64,000 nucleotides of DNA, taken from Chrysaora quinquecirrha. Its lineage: Eukaryota > Cnidaria > Scyphozoa > Semaeostomeae > Pelagiidae. A model generated the notes under the pieces. It saw nothing but the letters and a program-made list of their open reading frames with translations. It ran no database searches and was not told where the DNA came from. The DNA is taken from NCBI GenBank assembly GCA_014526335.1, contig JACTAT010000013.1:5453182-5517181 (forward strand), read 5' to 3'. Every line of letters begins with the position of its first letter. Position 1 is the first letter of the stretch. Position numbers and translations under genes: made by a program. Shown one piece after another: positions 1 through 12,400 of this stretch.

Positions 1-143
1 GAGAAAAATAAGATAGCTAACATTTTCCTTTGCGCTACTTTTTAAAAGCTATGTAAGTATAAATAAAGGAATATGGTATTTTTATCCTTTTCAGTTGATT
101 TTAATACAAATTTTGTTAAATACACGATTTTCTCTGATTTTAT

Positions 144-200
144 AGACTGTAAAATGCTGTGCTGCTAGATGATTTGACACCAGAAACTTGAAACACACAG
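144..200 (+). other. 5' UTR portion ahead of the optineurin-like start codon
   Basis: A pyrimidine-rich tract ending in TTTTATAG at 136-143 looks like a 3' splice site, so the start-codon exon probably begins near 144 and an upstream non-coding exon lies outside the window. The leader contains an ATG at 153, not in frame with the main start at 201. The transcription start is not visible. Confidence 0.4.
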
Positions 201-461
201 ATGTCATCCTCCACGGAAGCCCATGAAAACAGTCTTCTGTCTTTAGGGTCTGTAGACAGTGGAGATTTTATTTTGGTGCGGAGTAAAAGCCAAGAGAAAC
301 AACCTGAGAGCATAGAACAGTTCTCTGAGGTCATGGGAGATGATATAGATCTGAGGGGACTAAACCCAGATGAACTGAATGTTGTTCATAGCATCAAGAA
401 ATTGTTAAAAGAGAATGAAGTTTTGAAAAGCAGTTTGCTGAGACACAATGGCTTGATACAG
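201..461 (+). CDS. OPTN: OPTN-like coding exon 1: start, candidate LIR, NEMO-like N-terminus
   Basis: Encodes residues 1-87 and ends in CAG|GTATCT, phase 0. Residues 19-26 read DSGDFILV, which fits a LIR core (F-x-x-V) behind acidic and serine residues. Residues about 55-85 (ELNVVHSIKKLLKENEVLKS) match the N-terminal helix of NEMO and optineurin, the region that binds IKK or TBK1 kinases in vertebrates. Confidence 0.85.
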
Positions 462-3400
462 GTATCTAGCTGTTTGCCCTTTTACTTGCTTCATTAATCT
501 AATGCATCTTATTACAGTGGTATAAGAAGACATTCTTTTGGGTAGCTGAATTGCTTTCAAGACAAAAGGAAAACTTGGTGAAAATCCAAACAATGCCCAG
601 AACAATGGGCTTTGTGAATTATTTGGGTCCACAGCAACAACCCTGTACAATGCTACTGCCCTATGGAATTGTCCTTGTGGTCTGATCATCCTCATAGGGA
701 GATGAAATTGTGAGTTAAGTACCAGCTGTGCTTTCTCAACAAGTTGGCCCACTGCCAAGTCAGCCCACATTTATGGACAAGTTTGCTGACCGCAATGCCA
801 GCCCCTATGTTTTTTACTAGTTATTTTGTTCCATATGAGGATATTGGGGGCTGCAGCCCAAACCCCTGACTTAACAGTGTTCATGCACAATCACCAGTAC
901 AATTTATTATATTTTAGAGGGCTAATTTGGCATTATGTGATGAGCTGCTCAGGGATTATAAGAAATTATACCCCTTCCGATGAAGAATAGTTTAGTAACA
1001 GTATTTTCATCAGCTCCCTAGAAAATAATATTTTTATACATTTTTTTCATAAGGAATATTGCAGTGAGCTTGAGAACTTACAGAAACAGCAAAATTATGA
1101 AAAAGATACAGCACAGAAAACCATTGATAAGCTACAGAATGAAAATAAGCATCTTAGATCATTGATAGAATGTCAGGCTTTTAAGGCAAGTACACCAGCT
1201 CACAGCCTTTCAGAAGTAGAAATCAAGACCCACATTATGCCGCTTTTAATTGAAGTTGCAAAGAATGTCAAGAAAGTCTATCAGCTTGGAAATGATTCGG
1301 TAAGTTTTTATCCCATTGTGATGCTAGAGAGGGAGCAATGGGTGCAAGTGCCCTTGCTGCTGTTCCAAAGGAAGGTAAAGCAGTTATCTGAATTCATGGG
1401 GGAGGGTGAATTCTTTGCCCAGTTTAAGTTGAAAACTCAAGAACCTAATTTTGTCTTGTTTATCACTGTTGTGAAAATATGAATTAGCTATTTCGTCCTC
1501 ACAATGACAATTGTTTAAAAAATAATTACCTATGTACCTCCCTTTGTATTGTACTGACCCTACCCTTGCCCTTGCATCTACTCCCTTGCCCCTTGGTCCT
1601 GTCAGAATCCCTCCCTGGCTCAGATCTTCACCATATCTGTGCCTGTTGGATCACACCATCCATAAACAGAATACCATTGTTCACAGAAAGATCAAATCAG
1701 CATAAAGAATATAGCTAGCTAAGCTATTTCATAGACTATCAGGTTTTCAAGGGGCTAACATGCCCCCTGTTGGAACTCATTACTGGCAGCTTGCAATTCC
1801 TCCTTTACCAAATCATCTATTGCCCATGAAATTGAGGGATGTATCACTTCATAAATCTTTTACACCATTTTTAGAAGTGACACACCCCTCGCATGAAATC
1901 CTACTTTCTATTCCACTACATGTTCTTTTTAATTGACTGTCACCCAAAAATATACTTATCTTTTGTTTCCCAGATACAAAAGAGCCTAACTTTTCCAGTA
2001 CAGGAGAGCCAGTCAATTCTTGCATCAATTTCTGAAGGATTTGCAGTTTTGCAAAGCTCAATTGAGGACTGCATCACCCAAGAAAATGAATATGCTGGTC
2101 ACGGTAGCTCTGGTATATCTAGTTCCCAAGAATCTGTAATCAATGACCTGAAAGCAGACCTGAGTGAAAGAATGAAGGACACTGAGAATCTCAACACATT
2201 GAGAACAAAATTTTCAGAACTACAAGAGCTGAACGAAAAACTTCTAACCGAAAATGATAAATGTAAAAAGTTTATCAGACAGCAACAGCAGAAGATTGAA
2301 CAGCTAGAATGCGAGCAACCCTCAGTTGAAATAATGCAGATTGCCTCCCCTCAGCAGACCAGAATCATTGATAGCTTGAAACTAGAGGTAGAGAGTAAAG
2401 ATGAAGAGATAAAGAAGTTGCAAGAAGAAAGGCAGAGCTTTGAAGAAAAACTTGAATCTCTCACTGAGGCATCAATGAGAAAAAGTCAACAAACATCTCT
2501 TCAGATTAAGGTATTTTTTTATCTTTTAAAGTAAATTTATTTCTCCAGGACCCGTTCATTTAGGACTTTTGTCTCTTTTGAAGTCTGACAAAAGTGGACT
2601 TGGCAAACTTTCGATTTTGGACCCCCCAGAACGCAATTTTTTTAAAAAAAGACTTCAGAGAAGTTGATTTAGAAACGTGACCTCCTGCAAAGTCTGTGAA
2701 ATCTTCCAGCCCTAGAGTCAGGAGATTCAGCACCAGAAATACCTCCGGTTTTAAAGAGTTTCAAAAGAACGGGCTTTTGATCTCTCGAAAGTCTTGAGAA
2801 AAAACAGGAGGCAGAAAATGATCCCTCCGAAACTGTGATATAAGTCCAACATTTTCAAGGAAGTTTTTTCGTCTGACAAGGTTTGTTGAAAAAATTACTG
2901 AAGCAGTTGAATCTGTTGGAATAAATACCGGATGTTGATCAAAATCCACCATTTAGAAAGACAAAGTTGGATTGTGTTATGAACATCAGTGTTTTGGACA
3001 TCAATTACTAGCCCCGGGGTTCGGATGTATATGGCTTATGCTGGATTTCCACTTGTCCTTTTGGTCACGAGAACCGGAACGGGAACGGGAATTTGATATA
3101 GACAGCTTGCAAGCTCCCAAATGAAACAAAAAATTCTTCTTTGCAGGCTGATGTTGAAGAAATAAGCCAGATCCGAAAGACTTATGAGATTGCAATCGAA
3201 GGGCTAAAAGATGAGATCACTGCAGAAAAACAGAAGAATTCCGAGCTTTTGGAAATGTTAAAGGTATAAGATTTGATTTTTATCTCCGAAAAGGTGCTTG
3301 GATAACAAAATTAACAATAATATTGTTTATTGCTCTTCCAAAATATTGCAAAACTTAATGGATTTATCCTTATAGTCATCTATATTCATAAATCTCCATT

Positions 3401-6400
3401 TTGTCTTATAATATTTGGTAGAATGTATACGATAAAACTTGATACTAAAGACAGCGGAGGCAAAAGAAAACTCAGAATTTGGCACGCTTAGGCCTTTCAA
3501 ACCTAATAAAATGTCTAATAAAATTCAAAATATGCCCAATCCGTTTCCAGGAGCATAGTGCAATCTCTAAGCCAGCAAAAAGAATTTGTCCTACCTACAA
3601 TAACTACTATTGTTCACAATAAATACTTTTTTCAATGCCTAAAACCTAGTGTTCGGTAAAGTAGTAACGACCGTGTGATAATCGTACCATTTAGTTCTTA
3701 ATCTTCGTTCTGCATCTTCATCTTCTTCTTCTTCATTTGCACTGTCAATGGCTAACGTCGGCTACCACGTACCTGAAACAATTGCAATCGCGGCAATCCC
3801 AAAGCAGTTCAACCATCTTACGGTTCGCCGCCAACGCCTGACGACCCAGCAGCGTACGTCTTTGCCTAGTACGGGAACGGGTGCCCACAATTCGGTCCTC
3901 GATCGCCAGCTTCTCCATGCCACCTTTCAGAGCAACTTGGCCGAAGATGGAGAACACGACACCTGTATAACAACAAATGACTATTTTGTTTGTTGAAATT
4001 GTTGGTGATGTATTTGCAAAGTTTTTGATTGAAACTTTTTCTCATTAGAATAATGAATCTCAAGACGGTGCTTTGAAAGAAGTTGCACTACTCAATAAAA
4101 CGGTGGGTTGTTATACTGAGTATACTATATTTATCATCCCCTTTAAAAACTTGATGTTCTTCAACAAAGAGGGGAAGTCTCGCGCGGAGAAGCTACAGGT
4201 ACACTCTTTTTTATAAGAACAATTATATAAGAGCAAAAGCCTGGGTTTTGTCAAAAAAATAAGCTGATGCTGACCTGGCCTTTTCATAAGCCCTAAGAAT
4301 ATCAGCTTAATATGAGAGTAAGGCAGTCAGACTAAATGTACAAAGCAAGCAAACAAAGAAATGGACAACCAGGCTGCATTTTTACACAAACCTAGTACCA
4401 CTCCAATATTACTTTCTAAGAAACTGAGGAACTAAGAACAGAGAACGAATTAAGAACAATTCATGCTCGAAATAGGTGAAAACTTGAGAAAAGCGAGCCT
4501 CATTAGTTAGACATCAGAACTACTATATTGTACAGAGCAGTATGTGATCAGTTATGTCTTTTTATGTGCGAAGGATGAGCACATTATGTGGGGATGCGAT
4601 GTCACGGATCCAGGTATAGAGAGAGAGACCCAAGACGCTCTTTTTTTGCCAAAATGTAACAATAGATTAACTTAGAAGTCGCCGTAAGTGTCGGCATTAA
4701 TGATATCATTAGCAAAAAGCAATTAATTTACAATAAACATCAATTAGCAGCATTTTCTACTGTGGCGAACTGGTCTAAACCACCGCTTTCTTAAACTAGA
4801 GGTCTGGAGTTCGATCCCCTTTTCACGATACTCTCAATATTTTTTATGATCGTTTGGTTTTCATTTTCATGTTTTCATACTCGAATCATTGATCGTAACA
4901 ACTCTATCCGTTTATGTCCTTCAATAAAGTTTTTCATTTTTTAGTCTTCAATTTCAATAGTTTCGTTTACTTTTATATGCTTTCGCGGTCCGCAGATGCA
5001 TAAAAGCAAATGAGTACCATGAAAAGAATACATATGGATTATATTAGTATTGATTTACTGGAGATCTGTCCCTCAAATTTGAATAAAAATTTTTCAGGCT
5101 GATATAGTTATGACAATTGAATACTATTTTTAATACATTGATCATGATTGAGCGAAAATCACGGCTGGGCGTAATTTACATGGACTGCACGTGAAAGTCG
5201 ACATAAACATGTTTTTGAATGGCAATCAACTGTTAAAATAGCTATTAGTGGTGATTACTATTACTCAATGGCAATTAGGTCGGGAGATAGATGTTTATCG
5301 AGTTGATGCAAGTTTATGCCAGAATTTCTATTACGCCACAAGCTCTCTCCGTTCTCTTTTTTGAAAATGACACAAAATCCTATAACTATATATGCAAATT
5401 TGGGAATCGAGAACGGCCCATTGCTGTCCAGAATTGAAGGTGGAAGTGCTCGCGAGATTCGAGTGAACGAAAATATGATCAGCAACACCACCAAAATCAT
5501 CATTATCATAATCATTGACATCATCACTGTCAGATTCAGCATGTTATTATCATTATCGTTGTCGTTATTGTCATGGTCATGATCATTGTGATAATCATGG
5601 TCATCATCATCATCATCATCGTCATGCTCATGATCATTGTGATAATCATGGTCCTCATCATCATCATCATCGTCATGGTCATGATCATTGTGATCATTGT
5701 GATAATCATGGTCATCAACATCAACATCATCGTCATGGTCATAATCATTGTGATAATCATGGTTATCTTCATCATCATCATCGTCATGGTCATGATCATT
5801 GTGATAATCATGGTCATCAACATCAACATCATCGTCATGGTCATTATCATTGTGATAATCATGGTCATCAACATCAACATCATCGTCATGGTCATGATCA
5901 TTGTGATAATCATGGTTATCTTCATCATCGTCATGGTCATGATCATTGTGATAATCATGGTTATCATCATCATCATCATCGTCATGGTCATTATCATTGT
6001 GATAATCATGGTCATCATCATCATCATCATCGTCATGGTCATGATTATTGTGATAATCATGATAATCATGATCATAATCAGTTTTGCTGCAGCTGTTGCA
6101 CTGCTGGACATGGATTCATTTGTGAAATCATTGTTTCATTGTTGCAAATTCTTGCAAACACTCTTTGGTAAGCGTTGTACCGCCATCCTTCGCACATTGC
6201 GACAGCATTGCTATGTTTTTAATTATGCAGATGACGTAGTTTCTCGATTTTTCCTAGAGAAGCAATTATTTGAAAATATATATGAATAAACAAATATTCT
6301 AAGAAAAAGTGAATTTTGCAGCAACGGCTAAAGGTGTTTCTTGATTCTTCCTATCAAGGGCTTGCACATGCACTATCAAAGGGGGCACTTATTCAGGGGA

Positions 6401-9400
6401 GGGCGCTTATTCGAGAAAATAAGGTACATAGGTCGGAATAATTATAAAACTGAAACATTGAATTCTAAGAGTGGTTGAAATCTACTTTAAAACTGAACCA
6501 TTAAAATCCATGATTATCCATGTTCACTAGAACATTTATCCCTCAAAAGACCTTTTCAAAGAGGTCTGGGTGGGCACGATATCTTTCTGGAAAATGGTAG
6601 ATCTATTGAGTAAGGGGACTCTCTCCACGTCTCTCCATCTAGTAATTGTCCATATAATTGCAGATTGAGATGATGAGAAAACGAGAGAACAAAGATATGG
6701 ATAAAATGAACACGCTTGTTATCGAAAGAAACACATTCAGAAAAGACTGCGAAGAGAAGCTACAGGTCATTCAAGAATTGACAGCTAAACTTGAAGTTCT
6801 TGAACAGGTAATGGATCTTTAATATTTAGCTAAACTCTTTCAGTAAAACCCATGACAGGTCAACCGGTGTCCCGTGTCTACAGTTGAAGGGTTTTGGTCA
6901 AGACCTAAAATTATGGAGTGGACAATAGAACGATGTATCTTGCCGAATTCGCCAGCGTTGGCACTTTGCGGAAGGCGTATGTTTGGAAAATCAGAAGTTC
7001 GTTCTATACGTTTTTTCAACTTAGAGTCGTGTTTTCAAAATTTAAGAAAATTTGTTCATCCAAAAATGTTGGCCTCATATTCAGATTGAGCACTTCTCCT
7101 TAGTGCTAAGACAATTTCCTTATTTTAGCTGTTGATTTTATATCGACGAACACATTCGTTTTAATATTTTTTGTTGCAATTTTGTAACTTTGTTGACTCA
7201 TTGATAAAGAACGTGACAGAAAAAAGAAAGAAAAATATCACTTAGTTTTTTCTAAAAACAATGTCAAATTTAAACAATCTCTGCAAAAATGACCAAATGC
7301 CAAAACAATTCCTAAACATTTAGCTTAGGGCGAGTAAATGGTCAAAAATGAAACATTTCTGCTTCTTAGTGCTTTGTGAATAAACTTTTCAGGTGCCTAA
7401 AGTTAGTCACTATCTTTTAAAAAAGGGAGATTGCAATAAGGAAGGCTTGACTCCAAAAAACGTATTAAACGATTAGCCTCACGTGAGCTTATCCTAGTAT
7501 AGCAATGACTAAACAATTTTTGGGGCGTTTTCCATAAGTAGCCAAAACAATGTTGGAAGCAAAATGCAAAAATCAGTTATGCCAAAGAAGGCTCAACGTA
7601 GCCAAAACAGATAAGGCAAACGGGAGGAATGCCTTAGGCTGTATGACACGGAGAGTTACTCGGCGATTGCATTGAGCTATAGCTCAGTGGAAACTTTGTT
7701 GGCTCTCTGGTCATGCAGCCCTGGTTCGAATTCCATCTATTGTGTTATGCCACTTGTGGAAAAACCTATTATAATGTTCGCCATTCACGACAAATTTATA
7801 TAAATATGCATCGTGCTGAAGAAGGCTCAGCATAGCCGAAAGCCAAAAGGCAAACGGGAGGAGAGCCTTGGGCTGTTTGGCTCGGAGGATTGAGATTGAG
7901 CTATAGCTGTTGGCTCTCTGGTCATGCAGTCCTGGTTCGAATTCAGTCTATTTTGGCATCCTCCTTGTGGAAAAGTCTAATAATATGAAATATTTTAACC
8001 GTTGTGATGCTTTTTGAACACCTTTCCAAATCTGTATATTATTCAAAATAGTCCGCCGAGCAGAAAAGCATCTCCGAGCAGTTTGAAGTTGTTACAAAAG
8101 TAGACCACAGTCTGGAGCACGAAAAATTGATTGAAGAATTGAAGACAAAAGCTGAAGCAGATGAAGAATCGATAGTCGAATTAAAAAGTAAAGTTTCACA
8201 GCTAGAGGCAGAATTAGAAGAAAGAACGCAGGAGGATATGAGTTATCATCAGTTGAAAGAAGATAATAGGATACTTGCTCAGCAAAAAAGTGATTTGTTG
8301 GACAAATTTGAAGAGATGTCTCACATTCAAGAACAGCTGACACACGAACAGGAGATGTGAGTAATTCTGATATTTTTAAATAGTTTTTAAATAAAAAACA
8401 AAGCTTTAAGATTTCTGTTTTGGTTTAAGACAAGAGGAAACAAGAGCGTGCATTTTCCACATATTTGGACTAGGGTATATGAAAAATTGCAAGTCGTTTG
8501 TTTTGGCATCCAGAAACTTACCTCAATAGCCAAATTACAAGCGACTTGTGTAGTGAATCTAGAGTAAGTTATGTAGTGAGGCTAAGTTGCGGCTCAAGAG
8601 TGACACTTCCATTCCACGTTAAAGATGAAGGGACTAATTTTCGCAAAGATGAATACACGATAATTTACACTGAATTTTGAGTTGAAATGTATTTTAAATT
8701 ACTAGAAAATAAAAACTAACCATTAGCCTTGTGTGTGAAATGGAGGAGACTTGTTACCGGTTGCGCTAAAGACTGATGCGAAAACTAGTATGGGCAGTTG
8801 CGCTAATAGACCTATTCACGAATTTTTTTACTTGAGAGGCAATGGTAGCAAATCCGAGGACAAGTAAACGTCTACAGTACACGCTGATGAAAATCATGAC
8901 ACAACATTGCCCCTAAGCACCGCTCGAGACGTTAACCCTCATAGGTGTAGGCTACCGCGCCCAAAAGTGTTTTCGTATTGTTGAATTTTCAGAGATTTGG
9001 CGCGCAACTACCCACGAAAATAAATTTATTTGGGTGCGAGAACTAAACATTTTGGAGATTTAATAGGAATGAGGTGTCAGCTACAAAATTCTATGTTTTT
9101 CGCGAGAGAGAAGTTAAGATTCTTGTGAATCTGAAAGCATTACACGCAGTTTTTTTTATAAGCAACCAAGATGTAGAAGGCCTACCTAAAACTTTAAGCA
9201 ACCTATAGTACCACAGGAAAAAAAAACCTAAGAAACATTTCAAATTTTAAATAATTTATATCACTGCAAGCAATCAAGGATTGATCAACATAGAAGCTAT
9301 TTCTATTCATTTGCCCTCAAAACCTCGCATATCAGTGTTACTCATTACGTAAAGCATTTCATTGAGGGGTTTCCGTTTAACTTTCAATACAAAGTCTCTA

Positions 9401-12400
9401 TATGGTATCAATTACATGGTACTTCTTGACTGATGTTATTTATAGTATTACTTTGCTGCATACTAGCGTTATGTTGCATAAAAGGCTATAGGATAACTCC
9501 AAATTTTGTTGTTTTTCTAGCCTCTATACTATTCTTAGGGCAAAACTGTACAGTTAAAATTAAGCAACTACTAAGCAACTTTTGCTACTAATAGGTGGCC
9601 ATAAGAAATCCAAAAATAAGCAAATTTTTTAACTAGTCCCGAGCGAAGTTGCTTATAAGAAACTGCGTGTACATAATATGAAACAGCCCACAAGGGCCTG
9701 TGGACGTGTAGAATAGCCTATCAGAACTTGTGATGAAAACATATTTTTGAGGCCTGAATTTTTTTGCAGAAATGAGAATCTCCGGAAAGAACTACATCAG
9801 TTTGAAGTAAATACTGAAAACATGAAAAAGGAATTGCACGGTTATACACGACAGCAAATGGCTGATAAGGAAATGATCAGAGATTGCAAGCTTAAAATTG
9901 CAGCATTCAATGATCAACTAGCACATGGACAGGAAGAAATGCATGATATGCAGAAAATACTCGAAGATTACCGGTAGGTTCCTTTTTATTTAGCCTGAAG
10001 GGACTACTTATCTGCTGTCGTAGCGTGGTCGTGCTGAAAGTGAAATGGTGTTTCTAGCGCCAGTCGATAGGATCTCAGAAGTAGATGAGTTAACAAGACC
10101 TCCACCCTGACTGTGACGCTACAGTAGCTGGGTCTCGAACCTCAATCTCACCAGCTCTTGATACTATCACAAGCTAGCTAGATTAGATCACGACCCCACA
10201 GCTACATCACTGAGGATTGTTGAGGATTGCTGCAAATTTGACTTGTGGTTTCCATTTGATCGTTTCAATACGATCGCTACAAAAATCCAGGGATCTTCTG
10301 CCATTGCCAGCGAATAATCATAAAGCAAGGCTTAGGTAAGCCTGGCTGACGTCAAAACCATAGCTCTTACCCTCCCCTCGGTCTCTAACCTTCGATACAG
10401 CCCCAAATGATCCACAACAGAGGTTTTTATGAACCCAATTAGCCTTTTAGTTTAAAAGCACGTTTTGTCCATTACAAAGCATACCCCCACAATGGTTGTC
10501 CCTTTAAGCTCTGGTCAAACGATCAAACATCGCCCTGGTCAAACATTTTAAATTTGCTTTACAACAAATGTTTGACCGTTTGGCCACGTCCAAAAGCATT
10601 GCTGTCCACCAACAATTTTGAACAACGAAGCCTTTGCTGATGCCAAGCACGAACGTCTTGTTGCTAAATAATATTGCTAGTTGCCGAAGTTTTGCAAGTT
10701 GTTGAAGCATGACAATAACAAAAGAAATGTTTGACAAGCAATGTTGGAAAGGCAGCCAAATGATCAAACATCACTTAAGAAACTACAAAGAAATTCATTA
10801 TCTACCCTTGTTAAGAAAGCTATCGAAATATTAATGAATACTGCTTAAATCTCAGAAGGCTCGACGATAGATTGGCTACCACAGTAATAAACACTAAACA
10901 GGGTTCACCAAAAGCCGTATATATAACCGCATGAAAGTAACCGTTAGTCAAATTCGTAGCCTAATGATAGGTTGCCGACCAGCAAAGCTTCCCAAATAGG
11001 TTGCCCAAGAGCTCAGAGATATGTTACCCAGTAGCGCAGCAAGTACTAGGCATAATGATATTGAGCTTTAACATCTTGTCCGATAAATGTCTGAGTAGTA
11101 TATCCTGGTTTGATGAGCACAAAAGTGCGCTCAGTTAGTTACTTTTATGTTTTTGTCTATCAGTGATGTCTTTTTTTCTTACAGCCAGCGAAATAAAGCT
11201 CTTGAGGCAAATCTTCAACGATCAGAGAAAGAATACAAATCTGTGCTGAATAATCTTCAGTTGAAAAGTCAACAATCTGCCAAAGTAAGACATTAAACAT
11301 TTTATCTTTTATTTCTGTTTGGTTTGTTCCTCATCGAGAGAATATTTGATATCAAACGAAACGGATTGTCCAGACGTTGACTAATTGACCGACTGATGGA
11401 CTTGAGGATAGTGATTATTTTATGGTCCTAAATACGATTCATGATGAGCAATTTGTGAGGCTCAAAAGCAAGCATGGAAGCAATAAGGCCAGTAAGCAAG
11501 CAATCTTTATTTGTTAACCCCGGTTCTGGCAGCTGTACAGTTGATATAGACCGTCAACTTGTGCCCCCAAGCTGATACCCTGGAAACAGAGATTAGAAGA
11601 ATTTTTTGACTGTAGACTTGTAGAAAGCTGTCCTGACGAGACTCACAGCCTCGACCTGCTGATCGTGAGCCGAGAACCTCAACTACACACAGTTTTTTTT
11701 ATAAGCAACCGCTTATAAGCAACCAAGATGTAGAAGGCCTTTAACTTTAAGCAACATGTAGTACCACAGGAAAAAACCCAAGCAACATCTTAACTTTCAA
11801 TACAATCTCTATATGATAACAATTACATAGTACTTCTTGACTGATGTTATTTATAGTATTACTTTGCTGTATACTAGGTTTTCTAGCGTTACGTTGCATA
11901 AAAAGTTATAGGATAACTCCAAATTTGGCTGTTTTCTAGCCTTTATACTATTCTTAGGGCAAAATGTACACCTAAAATTAAGCAACTACTAAGCAACTTT
12001 TGTTACTAAAAGGTGGCCATAAGAGGTCCAAAAATAAGCTAATTTTTGAACTAGACCCGAGCGAAGCTGCTTATAAAAAAACTGCGTGTATGTACCTCTA
12101 GTTAGCGAGGTCAAGGGATTTGACAGCTATAGAGCTTGCTCTAGACCTAGGCAAAGAATCCTTCGAATCTTAAGTGGCTGGTTATTGAGGGTTTTCAGCC
12201 CGGGCTGGAATTTCAGCTCGGTTAACCGGGATGAAATTTGCATGCCATTATATGATCCTTTCCAGCCGTGCTGAAATGGAATACGTAGGACAAATGGCGT
12301 CAAAATTGAACCGTTTTGGCACGAAACTAAAGCTGCAGTCAAACTGGGCTTGCGCCAAGAGAAGTTTTAGCCCGGGCTGGAATAAATTGCGATTGCATGA

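Noticed and set aside
405..770. 121-codon minus-strand frame over the first optineurin-like exon and intron.
   Set aside because: Overlaps a supported coding exon on the other strand and has no recognisable features.
4150..4198. GGAGAAGCTACAG followed by GTAC, similar to an internal piece of exon 5 (GAGAAGCTACAGGT).
   Set aside because: About 14 bp of identity without an acceptor or open frame; probably chance.
5536..6289. Long Met/Ile/Val-rich frames overlapping the His-rich frame.
   Set aside because: Alternative frames of the same stop-free triplet repeat; composition is not protein-like.
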